NCBI GenBank assembly: GCA_013399855.1 | Contig: VXAY01001953.1 | Span: forward strand, 435,936 to 499,935 | Direction of reading: 5' to 3' | DNA: 64,000 nt | Origin: Oxyruncus cristatus | Lineage: Eukaryota; Chordata; Aves; Passeriformes; Cotingidae | In this document: positions 26,201 through 36,639 of the stretch, one piece after another | How the letters are laid out: each line of letters opens with the position of its first letter | Position numbering within the stretch: position 1 is the stretch's first letter | The notes under the pieces: model-generated | The model's database searches: none | What the model saw: only the letters and a program-made list of their open reading frames with translations | What the model was told of the DNA's origin: nothing | Translations under genes and position numbers: made by a program

Positions 26201-29200
26201 TTAGTCTGCAAAGTCCATTGGAAACATGTCTCTCTTCTTTCCTTTTTAACATACATGTCTTTGGAGCCATAATCACAGTCACCCTTTGTAGCTTGAGTAG
26301 TGGGGAGAAAAAGCAGTGAGTTCTTATGCTGAGACAAGAACAGAGGATGCATTGAATAATGTTTGGAGAGCTTGCTTAAAACAGGGAAATCCTGTTTTTT
26401 AAAACAGCATGAGCAAGCTTTCTCAAATCTAAGTGCTTTATCTGTGTTTTGGAAAGATAGGTAAATGTTAGGATCACAATTTTGTTCTGTAGTTTTTTTA
26501 ATACCAATTTGCATCAGCATTTATTTGAAGTTGTTGTTAGTGGGGTTCCCCCCCTCCCTTTTTTTTTAAGATTAGTAATTAGTATAAAAGTAAGAATTCT
26601 CCTTGCCACCATCTATTGCCTGTGGCTCTGACCAAAGCAAGATGTTTTCTCACTGGTACAACATGACTATATTGATGTGAAGTCTTCTAGAACTTACATT
26701 GGAACATCAATGTCTTTACAGTTCATGGAATTCCACTGCAGTTTTACAGACTAATTCTTCATTTGTGGGCAAATCATGCCATCTTCACATGGATTGTTGG
26801 AGGAGTTGTAACAAGATTTTAAATTATAAAAATAGTGGTTGTTTATTGATAATGCTTTAAAATTTACTTGAACAAAACTATTGAGCAGTTTTCTGTTCAT
26901 AGCGTTCTACATTCAGACTTGAACTGAAAAGACAGACTTTTTCCTGTAGTGATTTAATGTCTGAATTTTATGTGGCTAAGTTTGGGGATTTAAGACATTA
27001 AGGATTTGTGTGCAGGGGTTTTGTTCCCCTTTGCCCCTCTTCCATTCCTGCTTTCCTCTTCTGTGATTTCTGTGTTGACTGTGGAGTTCCCTAAGGTTTT
27101 CAATTTTCCAGTGTCTTGTTGTCTCCAGAACTCTCCTGAGTTGGCTTCTTACAACAGCTCCTGCAGCTCTTCTGTTTGCTGGATTTCTTTTCAGATGCCT
27201 TCACTGACCCCCAGAGCTGGGACATTACCCTAATTGTGAATTCCCGCACCCTGATGTAATACGTGCAAACTGAAGTCAATACAGATGATGATGATGTTGA
27301 TTGCCAAGTACATATGCAGATATGAAATTTGAAGTTATTAAACTGCTGGCAGTTGTGTAAAATTGTTAATTGGAGCAACAGTGGTAGTTATGCTCAATAT
27401 CCTCTTTGTTCCTTGATTTCTTGAGCTTCTGTGTAAAACTTCCAAGGCTCCTTATATCTTATGCTTGAATATAGATTTAAAGGAGAAGACCCATGAAACA
27501 TCAGCTTCTCACCTTATCTTCATTTCTACACTATGTTTACAGGCCAAGAGTGAATACTTTTATTCTGTTTGATCCAAACTGGATAAAGCTCAATATGCAG
27601 CCTTGGTACATGCACGTATGTGCACATGTAACTATTTTTGGTTATAAAAGTGTAGTGAGGGGTTTTTTTCCTCTTGTTTTAATCCGAATCTTGTATGTTA
27701 TAATTCTTTGTTTGCATTTGCCCTTCAATGTCTAGTGTAATCTTGTTAGGTGTCTATTGCAATGTAATGCTTTATTTTATGTTGGCATTTTCTCTTGTAT
27801 AAAGTAGTAGGTTCCAGCCTGTTTACCATTTGCTTTGTCATTAAGTGACTATACCATGGGGAATGTTTGGGTTCAAAGTCAATCTCTGAAAGCCTGAATT
27901 ACCGGAAGGGAATTAACTGACTGTGTGAGCATGTCCTTAGTAGTTTAAAAGTGAAGTTACTGTTAAGTCTGTTTGCTTAGCTATACAGATTAACACAAGC
28001 TACTGTTTCTTTTATTTTATAGTGGCGTTTATTTTCAACTGGATTGGATTTTGTTTATCCTTCTGTATAACAAATACCATAGCTGGAAGGTATGGTGCAA
28101 TCTGTGGATTTGGTCTCTCCCTGATCAAATGGATTCTCATTGTACGGGTACGTTTCTTGATTTGGAGTGTACAGACTCTGTTTGTGGAACAAACCCATAA
28201 CAATTTATTCAAGGCTATATGATAAGGGAAATAAAAACCAGTATATTAAACTCTAGTGCTTAACAGAGAGCTTAGAATTTTCCTAACTTTTGTCTTTAGA
28301 ATTTACTTGCTATGTAATACATGCTTACTAAAGACAAAGCTTAATCTATTTTTACCTGACATAGCATTTGATGTTCACATTTCTACTAAAATAAATGCAG
28401 AATGACTCATTCTTTGCACAAATATTTAAAAGTCTGTTGAGGAAGTGGAGCAAGTACCTAAAATATCACTGGTATTATAGTGTTCTGTATGAAAGATTTA
28501 TAAATGTCTTGGCCTGTTGGGAAGGAATATCAGAAAACATTTCTTCCTCATATTTGATTCTTCTACTCCTTGTAAGATACCCATCGACTCAAGTAAAAAT
28601 TAAATATGAAGTTATTCACACTTTTACTGTCCTACATGTTTGATTTCTTGATATTTTGACTGCAAGACTAGATACTTTTTTGAAAGGTACATTAACCAAG
28701 TGGAAGTTATTTAGCTAAGTGGATGCTAGACAAAATGTAACGATTCTTTCTGAGCTTGAATTCTGCATATCTGAGACACAACATTTAAAATCTCTTTCCT
28801 TTTAATGAAGAAAGAGATCTTGGATAACTTAGTTTGTGGGGATTTTTTGTTTGTGGTTTTTGTTTGTTTGTTTGGTTGGTTTTTTTAAAATTTTTTTCTA
28901 GTAACTTAACTTGATAGTACACAGATAGTAGAGAGATTGCGTGGTCCTTCCTGGACATGTACTACATTCTTCTTTGAGCTTTTTTTTTAAAAATTTCCTT
29001 TTTGCTCCTTTGGAGCAGGGGAATGCTACTGGACCAGATGTGATTCTGGTGTCTTTGTTGGAATTCAGGTGTTGAGATGGAGTTTATCTTAATGGAAAAA
29101 GAAGACATGAATTTTTCAACTATGCATGGGGATATTTTCAGCTTGCCTTGAGGCATACTTATCAGAGGGAGAATTTGCCCATTGTGTCAGTTTTATTATT

Positions 29201-32200
29201 ACTCTGTGCTTGAAAATGTACTCGTAACAAACATAAAAGTTAATATATGCTAAACTCCCTAAAGAATTACTGTGTTCTAGATTATAATTATTTTATGTGA
29301 TCTGTTATTAATTCAAAAATATTAGAGCTGGCCAATTCCAAGACTTCGGGGGTGTTTTTTTCACAGCTAAAACTACCATGTTCCTGTGTTGTCTCCCTTC
29401 CTAGAGACAATAGCAGAAAGCTCATGAGGTGTGTGTCGACAGTCATTTTAATGGTGATACACAAGCAAGCGTATGTGTGCAAAGTTGTTTTGTTCCTCTG
29501 TTTCAAACTCCTCCAAAGGTTTGCGTTGCCCTTTCTCACTCAGGTTCAGTGGTTCAAAATGTTACAGTGTCTGAACCGCCTGAGTTCACATATATTCTCT
29601 CTGTCAGTTTTTACTGGGTGGGGAGGAGGATGGAGAGAGCCTGGAGAATAAAAGCACAGTTCTGCTGTTGGGGAAATTCTACAGCCATGACTGATTCTGC
29701 CTGCAGAGTGTGTGAGAGTAGTGCACATAGGCCAATATTTGATTGTTGTAGTAAACCTTCATTCCAACTAAATGAAATTGTAATTTTTAAAAATGTGTAT
29801 TTATATATATATATCTATATATATATAAAATAGAATCAACCAGGTTGAAAAAGACCTCTGAGATCATCATATATGTGTGTGCATATGTGTATATAGAAAG
29901 AGAATTGAAAACACTGATTATCAAGTAAGATGGGATTAACATTGTTATCAAAATCCTGGGAATTGAGTTTTTTTATGGGGATAATGTGAATACCAAGTCT
30001 TTAATTGAATTTAGTAGTTCTGTTTATTCATATTTTTTTTTTGATTGATGATAGAAATGAATGCAGTACAGGATACAACCCTCAAAGAATTCACATGATC
30101 TGGCTTTATTCTAGGGAAAATGTGTGGATTAATTGAAGAAAAAAACCAGCTATATCTAGAGTTTTTTCTGGTTGCATATGTGGCCTGGTATCTTCTTTCT
30201 TTAACACCCCCCCCCACACACACTTTTTTTTCCCCATTTCTTGGTTGATATACTGAAGTGTTCTAGAAATGGCAAATAGAAAGCACTCTAGCAGGATGCA
30301 GTAAACGTACTGAATGATATCAGGATAGAAGCATATGAAAAGTGTACAGAGCTACTAAGTAGGTTATTTTCTTCCTTCTGGCAACTTTTCACACATCTCT
30401 CCGTTTCTATTCTACTTATGTGAGTTTTGGAGACATTTGATTAGCCTTTTTATCAGTGAAGCATGAAGTCTGGAGTCTGGTAAAGGCACAGATACCTGTC
30501 TCCAATACCATCACACCCTGCCCTCCAGCTGCCTCCCACATCACAGGGAGGACAAAACTATCTACCATGGTCACTAACAGGAACAGCTGAAATGCCACTT
30601 CAAGGTTCATTTAGTTGTGTTCAGCTCACTGCTGGGAACTGAATGCTGGTTTGAAAATGAAAGGACTTTAATGAGTTGGGGGTCTTTATGGGGCTGGTAT
30701 TCTTGGCAGCGATTAACAGTAGGGGGTATACAGAAGGTCAAAAGCTCTTCTTTTGAGGGGTCAGAAGAACATCCCTGTCTGATAAGATTAAACTAATGTG
30801 GCTTTTCGTGTTAATATCTAAAGCAGCAGGCTGCTGTAATGTGTTTGGGATGGTAGGCATTGGGGGGAAAAAAAGAAAATCGAAAAGTGGCAGTTGGTTT
30901 TAACAAAAAATGTACCATGACTAGCAAGTAATACAAGGGTTTTTTTCTTATATATGCATACACATGTTTTTTAGATATTTTAAATAACTTTACCACAGGC
31001 CAACTGACAGTGGATGAGGTTTTTTGTGTATTAAACTGCTGCACAAATACCAGTTTTGTATTTCGGAATAATGCCGTTTATTTAAATTTGCTTTTTCCTC
31101 CATGCTTTCTGTATTTGTGTAGTGCGTTAAATGTGTCGTAGTCATCTGTCTTACTGCAGCTAAGCCTCATTTATGAATTTCAGTTTTCAGATTATTTTAC
31201 TGGATATTTCAATGGACAATACTGGCTTTGGTGGATATTTCTTGTACTTGGTAAGTGGCAGTTGAATTCATTTCTGTTTTGATGTGGAAGTATTCAAAGA
31301 TAAATCATGTCATTGTAAGTAAGAGTTCTGTAACATGTTTAGCTATGTGTTTTTCTTTACCTGCTGATAGTTTTGTGTGTTGTTTTTATTTCCATAGTAA
31401 TCACAAGGTTATTGTTTACCGTAGTGGTGTTATTATGTGAACTGTGGACTAATCAAATAACCTTCAAATCAAAAAGTTTTGCTCTGCATAAGTAATTATG
31501 TATATGACTCAGACTTGTAATTTTTGCTTTTTAATCTGCTTCTGCAGATGTAGGGCTGCAGAATTGTGTAACAAAATGTTGTCTTTATGTAGAGAACATA
31601 CAGAAAAGTGAGTGATACATACTTACTTGACACACAGGTTTATACATTTATTAAATTTTAAGAAATGTGACTGATCTCAGGAGGGTGGAGTCTGATGTCT
31701 TATGCGCAGGTCACGAAATGTCCTTTTCAAGTCCTTTGAAATGCATACTGCATCAGTAATTTCTCAGTAGGATGAGAGAATGGCTTCATGCTTGCTGATC
31801 ACAGTGCTCCCATGATTTCAGCTTTCTCTTAAGAGGTCTGTCTTCCTGTGTTCTAAGTCTTATGTGCATCAAATTCTGCTCTTCTCTCTGTTTTTAATGA
31901 GGATATACCAAACCCCAACCACTATACGTTTTCTCCTACTGTGGACTTTGTAATTTGAATATGGAATCTGAAATGATTTTCTTTTACAGAAGTGAGTACT
32001 ACTATCTGTTTTATTTTCTATTTCCAACTCTGGAAGCACAGTAAACTGTTACTGATTCAGTAGGTGGCACTCTTCCCTTTGAGTCCATTGACTTAAATGG
32101 CTCACAGTGAATGTTAGCATGAAATGCTGAGTAAATTAAAAAAGAAAAACAAAACAACCAACACTGAGATTTTGAATGTTTGTGACTCGTTATTTATCTT

Positions 32201-34797
32201 GAGAGAAAGGCCAAAAGTCTTAAAGGACATCACTATTATCTGACTTTTAGTAGTGTTTGAGGCCATTCATCAAACTTCCTAGTGCTCACCTTGCTCGACT
32301 GTTGTGCACTTTATAGCTTGAAATACGTAGAAACTGCAAATGTTCAACACATCACAACGTCAGTCCCTTGAATGCTTTCATATTGTTTGAGGTGATTGTA
32401 TTGAGGTAGGAACTGAAATGACTCTTTGCAGGCACAAACGTCTCCAGTTAAGTCTTTGATTAAAACCAAGCCTTGTGGTGCCTGAGATTGAGGTTTTACA
32501 CTTTTTTTCACTGGAATGAAAATATTGTGCTCTTCCCCTGACACTTTCCCCCCACCGTGTCTATGGAAAAAGCTCTAATTCTTCTTTTTACTCATCTTTC
32601 GCAGCACATGTTCAGAAAGTAACTCACTTTAATTTGGGAAAGCTTTATTTTCCATCTAAAGTGTGTGAGGTTTTTTTTTTTTAGTCATGAAATTTAGGGT
32701 ATGCCTTGGAATAAAAAGCACTGTGAGGCATTCAATATGCATCCAGCACTGTTCCATTGTCTTACAAGTGTTTTGCATGAAATACATCAACAATGTTTTT
32801 ATACTGATAAAGTGGATATACCAAGATTGCTGGAACACCATAGAAGGATTTTACCCAACAAAGCTACTTAGCAGGACATGAAAGAGTATTATCATGCCAC
32901 GGGAACACTGCCAGCCAGATCTGTGTTTTGTTGTTTTGGATGAATTTCCCGTTAGACCATGTGAAGTAGCATGTCCAGCATCTCTTTCAGAAGTGAATGA
33001 GTTGTAGTTTCTTTTATAGCCCTTTGACATACTTGAGCCCACCTACTGCCATCTCCTCTCTTCTGGTGTTCAGCTATATGTTCCTACTCAGTTTCCTTCT
33101 TTCAACATCTGAAAAAATCTGCTAACGTGTCACAGAAAAGCAAAGTGGTCTGTTTCCTAGGAGCTGTCATGTACAGTGAACAAATTGGAGAGAGACAATT
33201 TGAATTTTCAGTTTTAAATGTTAGACATTTTTCTTTTTGAGGAACACAATGTAAAGTGGGATGGTTTTTTTCCTTCCCTAAAGAGAGAAATATAAAATAT
33301 GGGTTGAACTTGGACTGGTTTTCCAGCATGTGTAATGCAGAAAATATGCTATCAAACACCTTAAGAGCTGCCTCCCCTCATTTTGCTGTTTCAGCTGCTT
33401 TTCAGTTGAATGTGGGACTTCCTCTGGTAATGTCTGGGTAGCAGCTTTTCTAGTAGACTTGTGATCCACATCTTACAGCTTTCTTCTCTGTGCAGAATTT
33501 GCCTTAATCACAGAAACTTACTCACAGAAACACCTCTGGCTTAGGTAAAGTTCCCCTAGTTAGCAGGTCATTCTCTGTCATTTCTTTGTTTCTCTGTCTG
33601 TCCTAATGAAGCTTTGGTTTAAAAAAAAAAAAAGTTAAAAAAAATTGCAAGCAAAAAACATTTAGATAAGAAATTATCATAGCAGAAAATCAGGGGCTCA
33701 TCCAGGACAGCAGGAAGAAAAAGCATCATGTAGGAAAGAATTAAATCCTTTGCTAAACTTGTTAAACCTCAGTTTGAATTTGCATTTGAACTTTTTGAAT
33801 CTTAATATGTAACATGTATCTATACACATCAGCATATATTTTCAAGATAGCATTGTTGCAAATGAACTTCTCTGTGACTAGTGTGTACATATTGTTCCTC
33901 TTAGCTGAAATTTGTTTCAATTGCAGTTAAATGTAAGTATTTTAAAAGAATTTGAAATGTGGAGTTAAGAAAAAATGTTATCTTAACACATGTTGAGTAA
34001 GTTTTTCTTCCTCCTCTTGGACAGGTGCTTTTTCCTGAATGGTTAAATCTGAAGTCACAATCTACTGTAGCTTAGTACTGGCTTGCTCCTAGAGCAATTT
34101 CTACCTTCTGTCTTCTTTTGTTTTTTAAACTCTTTTGACTTGTAAGACGCTTATCTTACACAGGCATTGTGTGTGGTAACTGCTTGGTTAGAGCACAGTG
34201 CTGGCAACACCAAGGTCATGGGTTCAATCCCTGTACAGGCCATTCTCTTAAGAGTTGAACTCGATGATCCTTGTGGGTCCCTTCCAACTCTGAATATTCT
34301 GTGACTCTGCATGTCTAGAGGTACGTGTTGTTGTTCAGGTAGTCTTCTAACACACTAGTAATTTATTTTGAGAATTCTTATTAAAAAGAATGTGCAAATC
34401 ATATCCTTCTGTTTTTCAGGGTTTTCTACTTCTTTCTAAGTACTTTCATGAAGTCTTTGTAGCAGTAATACTTGAACCCAGAATGACTATAAAATTTCTG
34501 AAAAGCTTTCCATAAAACTGAATCCTCATCACAAGATAAAAGCTGACTTTTTTGTTGAATTTGTGAATGATACATAAAGACCTTGCTTTACTTTGTATAA
34601 TCTACGTTTTAAAAAATTATGTTAAAAAAATAGCATGGGACAGTGTGTATTTATGTTAATATACTCTATTTTGTGCATTTTCTACACTTTCAGGACTCCT
34701 CTTGTTCTTTCGAGGCTTTGTTAACTATCTTAAAGTCAGAAATATGTCTGAAAGCATGGCAGCTGCTCACAGAACAAGATTTTTTTTCTTGTACTGA
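11141..34797 (+). CDS. NDFIP2: NEDD4 family-interacting protein 2, partial CDS (exons 2-7)
   Basis: Join 11141-11297, 12729-12856, 19630-19717, 28023-28147, 31184-31250, 34694-34797. All junctions are GT-AG and keep one open frame, giving 222 residues that end in FFFLY and a TGA. The family is known as membrane adaptors of Golgi, endosomes and multivesicular bodies, whose cytosolic PY motifs bind WW domains of NEDD4-type HECT ubiquitin ligases (NEDD4, ITCH, WWP2), activating them and recruiting substrates. The sequence shows PPPY at 11252-11263, PPPY at 12755-12766, LPTY at 12782-12793, an alanine-rich linker, and three hydrophobic segments encoded by the exons at 19.7/28.0 kb, 28.1 kb and 31.2/34.7 kb. 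Segments such as NDGIFMLAFF, NTIAGRYGAICGFG and FSDYFTGYFNGQYW match what I remember of NDFIP2 rather than NDFIP1. The initiating exon is not in the window; the human protein has a long variable N-terminus there. Confidence 0.95.
11298..12728 (+). other. NDFIP2: NDFIP2 intron 2
   Basis: Intron with a gtattt donor and a gaacag acceptor. It contains a T16 run near 11381 and no recognised repeat family or RNA gene. Short open frames inside it show no conserved features. Confidence 0.85.
12729..12856 (+). CDS. NDFIP2: NDFIP2 exon 3 (PPPY and LPTY motifs, alanine tract)
   Basis: 128 bases, phase 1 in and phase 0 out, ending CGA before a consensus gtaagt donor. It encodes ETQNEFYPVPPPYSVATSLP and continues through TYDEAEKAKAAAMAAAAAEVAQR. 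It holds the second PPPY (12755-12766) and the LPTY variant (12782-12793), which together with the exon 2 motif make the usual triple WW-binding array. The alanine run is encoded mostly by GCA and GCT and could vary in length between species. The acceptor is tttgaacag with an interrupted pyrimidine tract. Confidence 0.95.
12857..19629 (+). other. NDFIP2: NDFIP2 intron 3
   Basis: 6.8 kb between a consensus gtaagt donor and a weak acceptor. No CR1, SINE or LTR is recognised. A purine-rich stretch lies at about 14860-15070, a short CA repeat at about 15388-15403, and a strong CTCF-like motif at 19119-19132. Confidence 0.85.
19119..19132 (-). promoter_or_regulatory. CTCF-like motif
   Basis: The + strand reads GCGCCCTCTAGTGA; its reverse complement TCACTAGAGGGCGC fits CCASYAGRKGGCRS at 13 of 14 positions (first base differs). 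The motif is about 500 bases upstream of the exon at 19630. CTCF occupancy is an inference from the motif only. Confidence 0.5.
19630..19717 (+). CDS. NDFIP2: NDFIP2 exon 4 (juxtamembrane acidic region, start of TM1)
   Basis: 88 bases, phase 0 in and phase 1 out. It encodes EEEYPPRDDFSDADQLRVGN then DGIFMLAFF; the last A plus TG of the next exon makes Met. The sequence turns from a conserved acidic cytosolic stretch into the first membrane segment. The donor is consensus gtaagt, but the acceptor region (ctgtaaatccag) has almost no pyrimidine tract. Two codons present in my memory of the human protein (Ile-Gln before the Glu run) correspond to the last six intron bases here. Confidence 0.94.
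19718..28022 (+). other. NDFIP2: NDFIP2 intron 4
   Basis: The largest complete intron, 8.3 kb, gtaagt to tttatag. No transposable element of a recognised family was found. It contains paired CTCF-like motifs at 21926-21986 and T-rich runs (19889, 22127). A moderately GC-richer stretch near 23200-23340 shows nothing codable. Confidence 0.85.
21926..21986 (-). promoter_or_regulatory. Paired CTCF-like motifs
   Basis: Two motifs lie in the same (minus) orientation. CCACCATCTAGTGG at 21926-21939 reverse-complements to CCACTAGATGGTGG, 13 of 14 to CCASYAGRKGGCRS. AGGCCATCTAGTGG at 21973-21986 reverse-complements to CCACTAGATGGCCT, matching the first 12 positions. They are 47 bases apart start to start. 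The shared core CCATCTAGTGG could reflect a local duplication or independent selection. Confidence 0.5.
28023..28147 (+). CDS. NDFIP2: NDFIP2 exon 5 (rest of TM1, loop, TM2)
   Basis: 125 bases, phase 1 in and phase 0 out, with acceptor ttttattttatag and donor gtacgt. It encodes (M)AFIFNWIGFCLSFCITNT followed by IAGRYGAICGFGLSLIKWIL and IVR. It completes the first hydrophobic segment, then a short polar turn with Gly-Arg-Tyr-Gly, then the second segment. As far as I remember the human protein, this exon is identical in sequence, the expected behaviour of the most conserved membrane core of the family. Confidence 0.96.
29801..29829. repeat. (AT)n microsatellite
   Basis: Alternating TA with a single interrupting C, directly abutting a CR1-like tail remnant on its right. 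A second TG/TA alternating stretch follows at about 29868-29895. Confidence 0.85.
29830..29868 (-). mobile_element. Short CR1-like 3' tail remnant
   Basis: tagaatcaaccaggttgaaa followed by aagacctctgagatcatc reads as the terminal bases of a CR1 in reverse complement (AGAATCA, GGTTGGAAAAGACCTCTGAGATCAT). Under 40 bases remain, so the family cannot be named. Confidence 0.6.
31184..31250 (+). CDS. NDFIP2: NDFIP2 exon 6 (loop and start of TM3)
   Basis: 67 bases, phase 0 in and phase 1 out, with acceptor gaatttcag and donor gtaagt. It encodes FSDYFTGYFNGQYWLWWIFL then VL, with the first base of a Gly codon. The aromatic loop leads into the third hydrophobic segment that continues in the next exon. 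Confidence 0.96.
32057..32070 (+). promoter_or_regulatory. CTCF-like motif
   Basis: TCAGTAGGTGGCAC fits CCASYAGRKGGCRS at 13 of 14 positions, on the + strand, opposite to the motifs at 19.1 and 21.9 kb. Binding is inferred from the motif only. Confidence 0.42.
34169..34309 (+). mobile_element. tRNA-Ile-derived SINE with CR1-like tail (TguSINE1-like)
   Basis: The first ~75 bases follow the tRNA-Ile cloverleaf: a TTGGTTAGAGC D-arm region, CACCAAGGTC variable part, the GGTTCAATCCC B box at 34221-34231 and an acceptor end GTACAGGCCA. The anticodon loop is changed (CTGGCAA), so it is not a working tRNA. The second half, gaactcgatgatccttgtgg then tcccttccaactctgaatat and tctgtgactctg, is a CR1-type 3' tail, which lets CR1 machinery copy the SINE. 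This head-tail structure matches TguSINE1 described from zebra finch. It sits in intron 6, sense to NDFIP2. Confidence 0.85.
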
Positions 34798-34799
34798 AG
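34694..34799 (+). CDS. NDFIP2: NDFIP2 exon 7 (end of TM3, C-terminus and stop)
   Basis: 106 bases, phase 1 in. It encodes (G)LLLFFRGFVNYLKVRNMSES, then MAAAHRTRFFFLY, then TGA at 34795-34797, then AG and a strong gtaagc donor at 34800. The third membrane segment ends at the Arg of FFRGF; the tail is basic then hydrophobic. The C-terminal FFF is read from a run of eight T (34780-34787). The stop lies two bases before the junction, too close to trigger junction-dependent nonsense-mediated decay. Human is remembered as ending YFFLL, so the last residues differ slightly. Confidence 0.95.
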
Positions 34800-36639
34800 G
34801 TAAGCATTTTCACAAGAAAATGGAGAAGAATGAAATATTAAAAATAAATAATCAAACTTCTGTCACAAAACAGTAATTATGTGTTTTTTGAACATCTGTC
34901 ATGAATATTGCATATATTCTTCATGGACTTGGAGACATGTGAAGTCTCTTATTTGAAAGTAAATAATGTATCCTTGTTGCTTCCAGTCCTCCCTTGAACT
35001 AATGTTCAGTAAAAAAAATGAAGAGGAACATTTTGTTTTTCCGAAGCAAGAAACAGTATCTGCCACCTGTCAGGATACTGTCCTTTGTGTTGGAAAACTG
35101 GCTTTAGTAGTCAACCTGTTGTCAGCAAGTTCGGAAGCACTAATCTGCCTGCATATTAAATCTGATTGACATGGGTTTGAACATGCAAACAATAGATGAG
35201 TATTGTCTCTCTTTACACGACTGGATTACGACAGTCATGTACAAGTATGATTATTGTGTATGCAACAATGTGCTTTATGTATCCTTCAGGTAGCTGACTA
35301 ATCAGTCTGGCACATATCCACTCTTTTTTTTTTTTTTAATACTTTTTATCTGTTAAGTGGATTTATTGGACTTCACTATGTAACTTCAGCCAGGGGTCTT
35401 TATTTGTGTTGAACTTTTTTTATTTAAATTGCATGATGAGATAAATAAATTTAAGCCTAGGAATAAGTACTGCAGCATTCTCATTGCTTAAAATGCTTAA
35501 AGACTGTTTTGACTTACCTGAGAAACTACGTTTTGCTGTAAAAAAAAAAAATTCATAAATTTTTTCCAAGATTGGTCACAGGATCAATATTAATTAACCA
35601 GCAACGTGTTCTTAAAGCCTGGTAAAAAAAAAAAAGTATATGCCTAAAAAAACCCTAATTCATTATATTCCTTTTATATAAGACAGTGATATACATTTAA
35701 AAACAGCTAATGATGAGTATCTGTGCTATACAATATGCATTTGATCATGGAAGAATCTGTTATCATAACTATAACATAGTATTTCTTTTTAATGTGCCAT
35801 TTTGTCAAAATTATGTAGTAAGTTAATTAACTGAGGTGTATATTGCCTTTTAGTAACCAATCTAAATTGGCAACTACATGGCAGCATTTCCCTCTTGCAA
35901 TAGTTACATATGGTTTTTTAGTGCTATGTATAATCTTTTCAGAATACCGAAATGTGTGGAGGCAAGGCTGAAAATATCTACTAGCTTTCAGTACAATAAA
36001 GTTTTAAAATGCTACTTTTAAAAAGCAGTTGTAGAGACTAAACGGTATTTGAGAACTGTAGCTTGAAGAGAATAATGAGAGTGTAGGATGTTGTCTGGGA
36101 TTCCTTGCTCTTCTGCAGTTAAAATTCTGTTTTGGGACAAAACAGTCTTTAATCCTCCATTAACTGAAGTTAATGAGTTGTCCTATCTAAGTTCAGTGGC
36201 TTTGAATTTTTCCTTTACCTGTAGCCACCATTGAGATGTATGGGTTGTGGGCTGATAAGATCTGTGCAGTGTTTATAGAGCTGAACACATAAATATTATG
36301 TTTTTGAAGCATCTTAAGTACTGGAACAGGAAGTTCAAATTAATGGCTATCACACTAAAATGTCCTTCTTGCATAGGCAAGTAACTTCATCTACAGTGAC
36401 TCCTCTACTGTGACTATTAGTTTTAATAAATAACAAATACAGTTAGAAAATATTCTCAGTTATTTTTCTGAAATCATAACAAAACAACAGTAAACTTTTT
36501 TGTGTTTTTTCTCCCTTCCTGACATGAGGGAGTTGGGAGGCTGCTGTTTTACTGAAGTTCAGGTTTGCTAGTCACTTAGCAATGCTATTCTAGTGGATCA
36601 TGGGGATGAGCTGAAGTACAACTCTTTCTTTATCTCCAG
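34800..36639 (+). other. NDFIP2: NDFIP2 intron 7 (within the 3' UTR)
   Basis: gtaagc donor two bases after the stop, ctccag acceptor at 36639. It contains AATAAA at 35444-35449 and 35995-36000, so read-through past the exon 7 donor could give a shorter alternative 3' end. No repeat family is recognised. Confidence 0.68.

Larger units (their letters stand above)
28148..31183 (+). other. NDFIP2: NDFIP2 intron 5
   Basis: 3.0 kb, gtacgt to tttcag. It contains a GTTT-rich run near 28847-28880, an AT dinucleotide tract (29801-29829), a tiny CR1-like tail (29830-29868) and a C10-class run followed by a CA repeat near 30204-30222. No RNA gene or extra exon is recognised. Confidence 0.85.
31251..34693 (+). 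other. NDFIP2: NDFIP2 intron 6
   Basis: 3.4 kb, gtaagt to actttcag. It contains a CTCF-like motif at 32057-32070, an A13 run near 33621, and the tRNA-derived SINE at 34169-34309. No other repeat family is recognised. Confidence 0.85.

Noticed and set aside
26603..26618. Further CTCF-like match in intron 4
   Set aside because: Only about 11 of 14 core positions match, which is too weak to list.
34169..34245. tRNA-Ile gene
   Set aside because: The anticodon loop and D-arm are changed and it is fused to a CR1-like tail, so it is a SINE head, not a tRNA gene.
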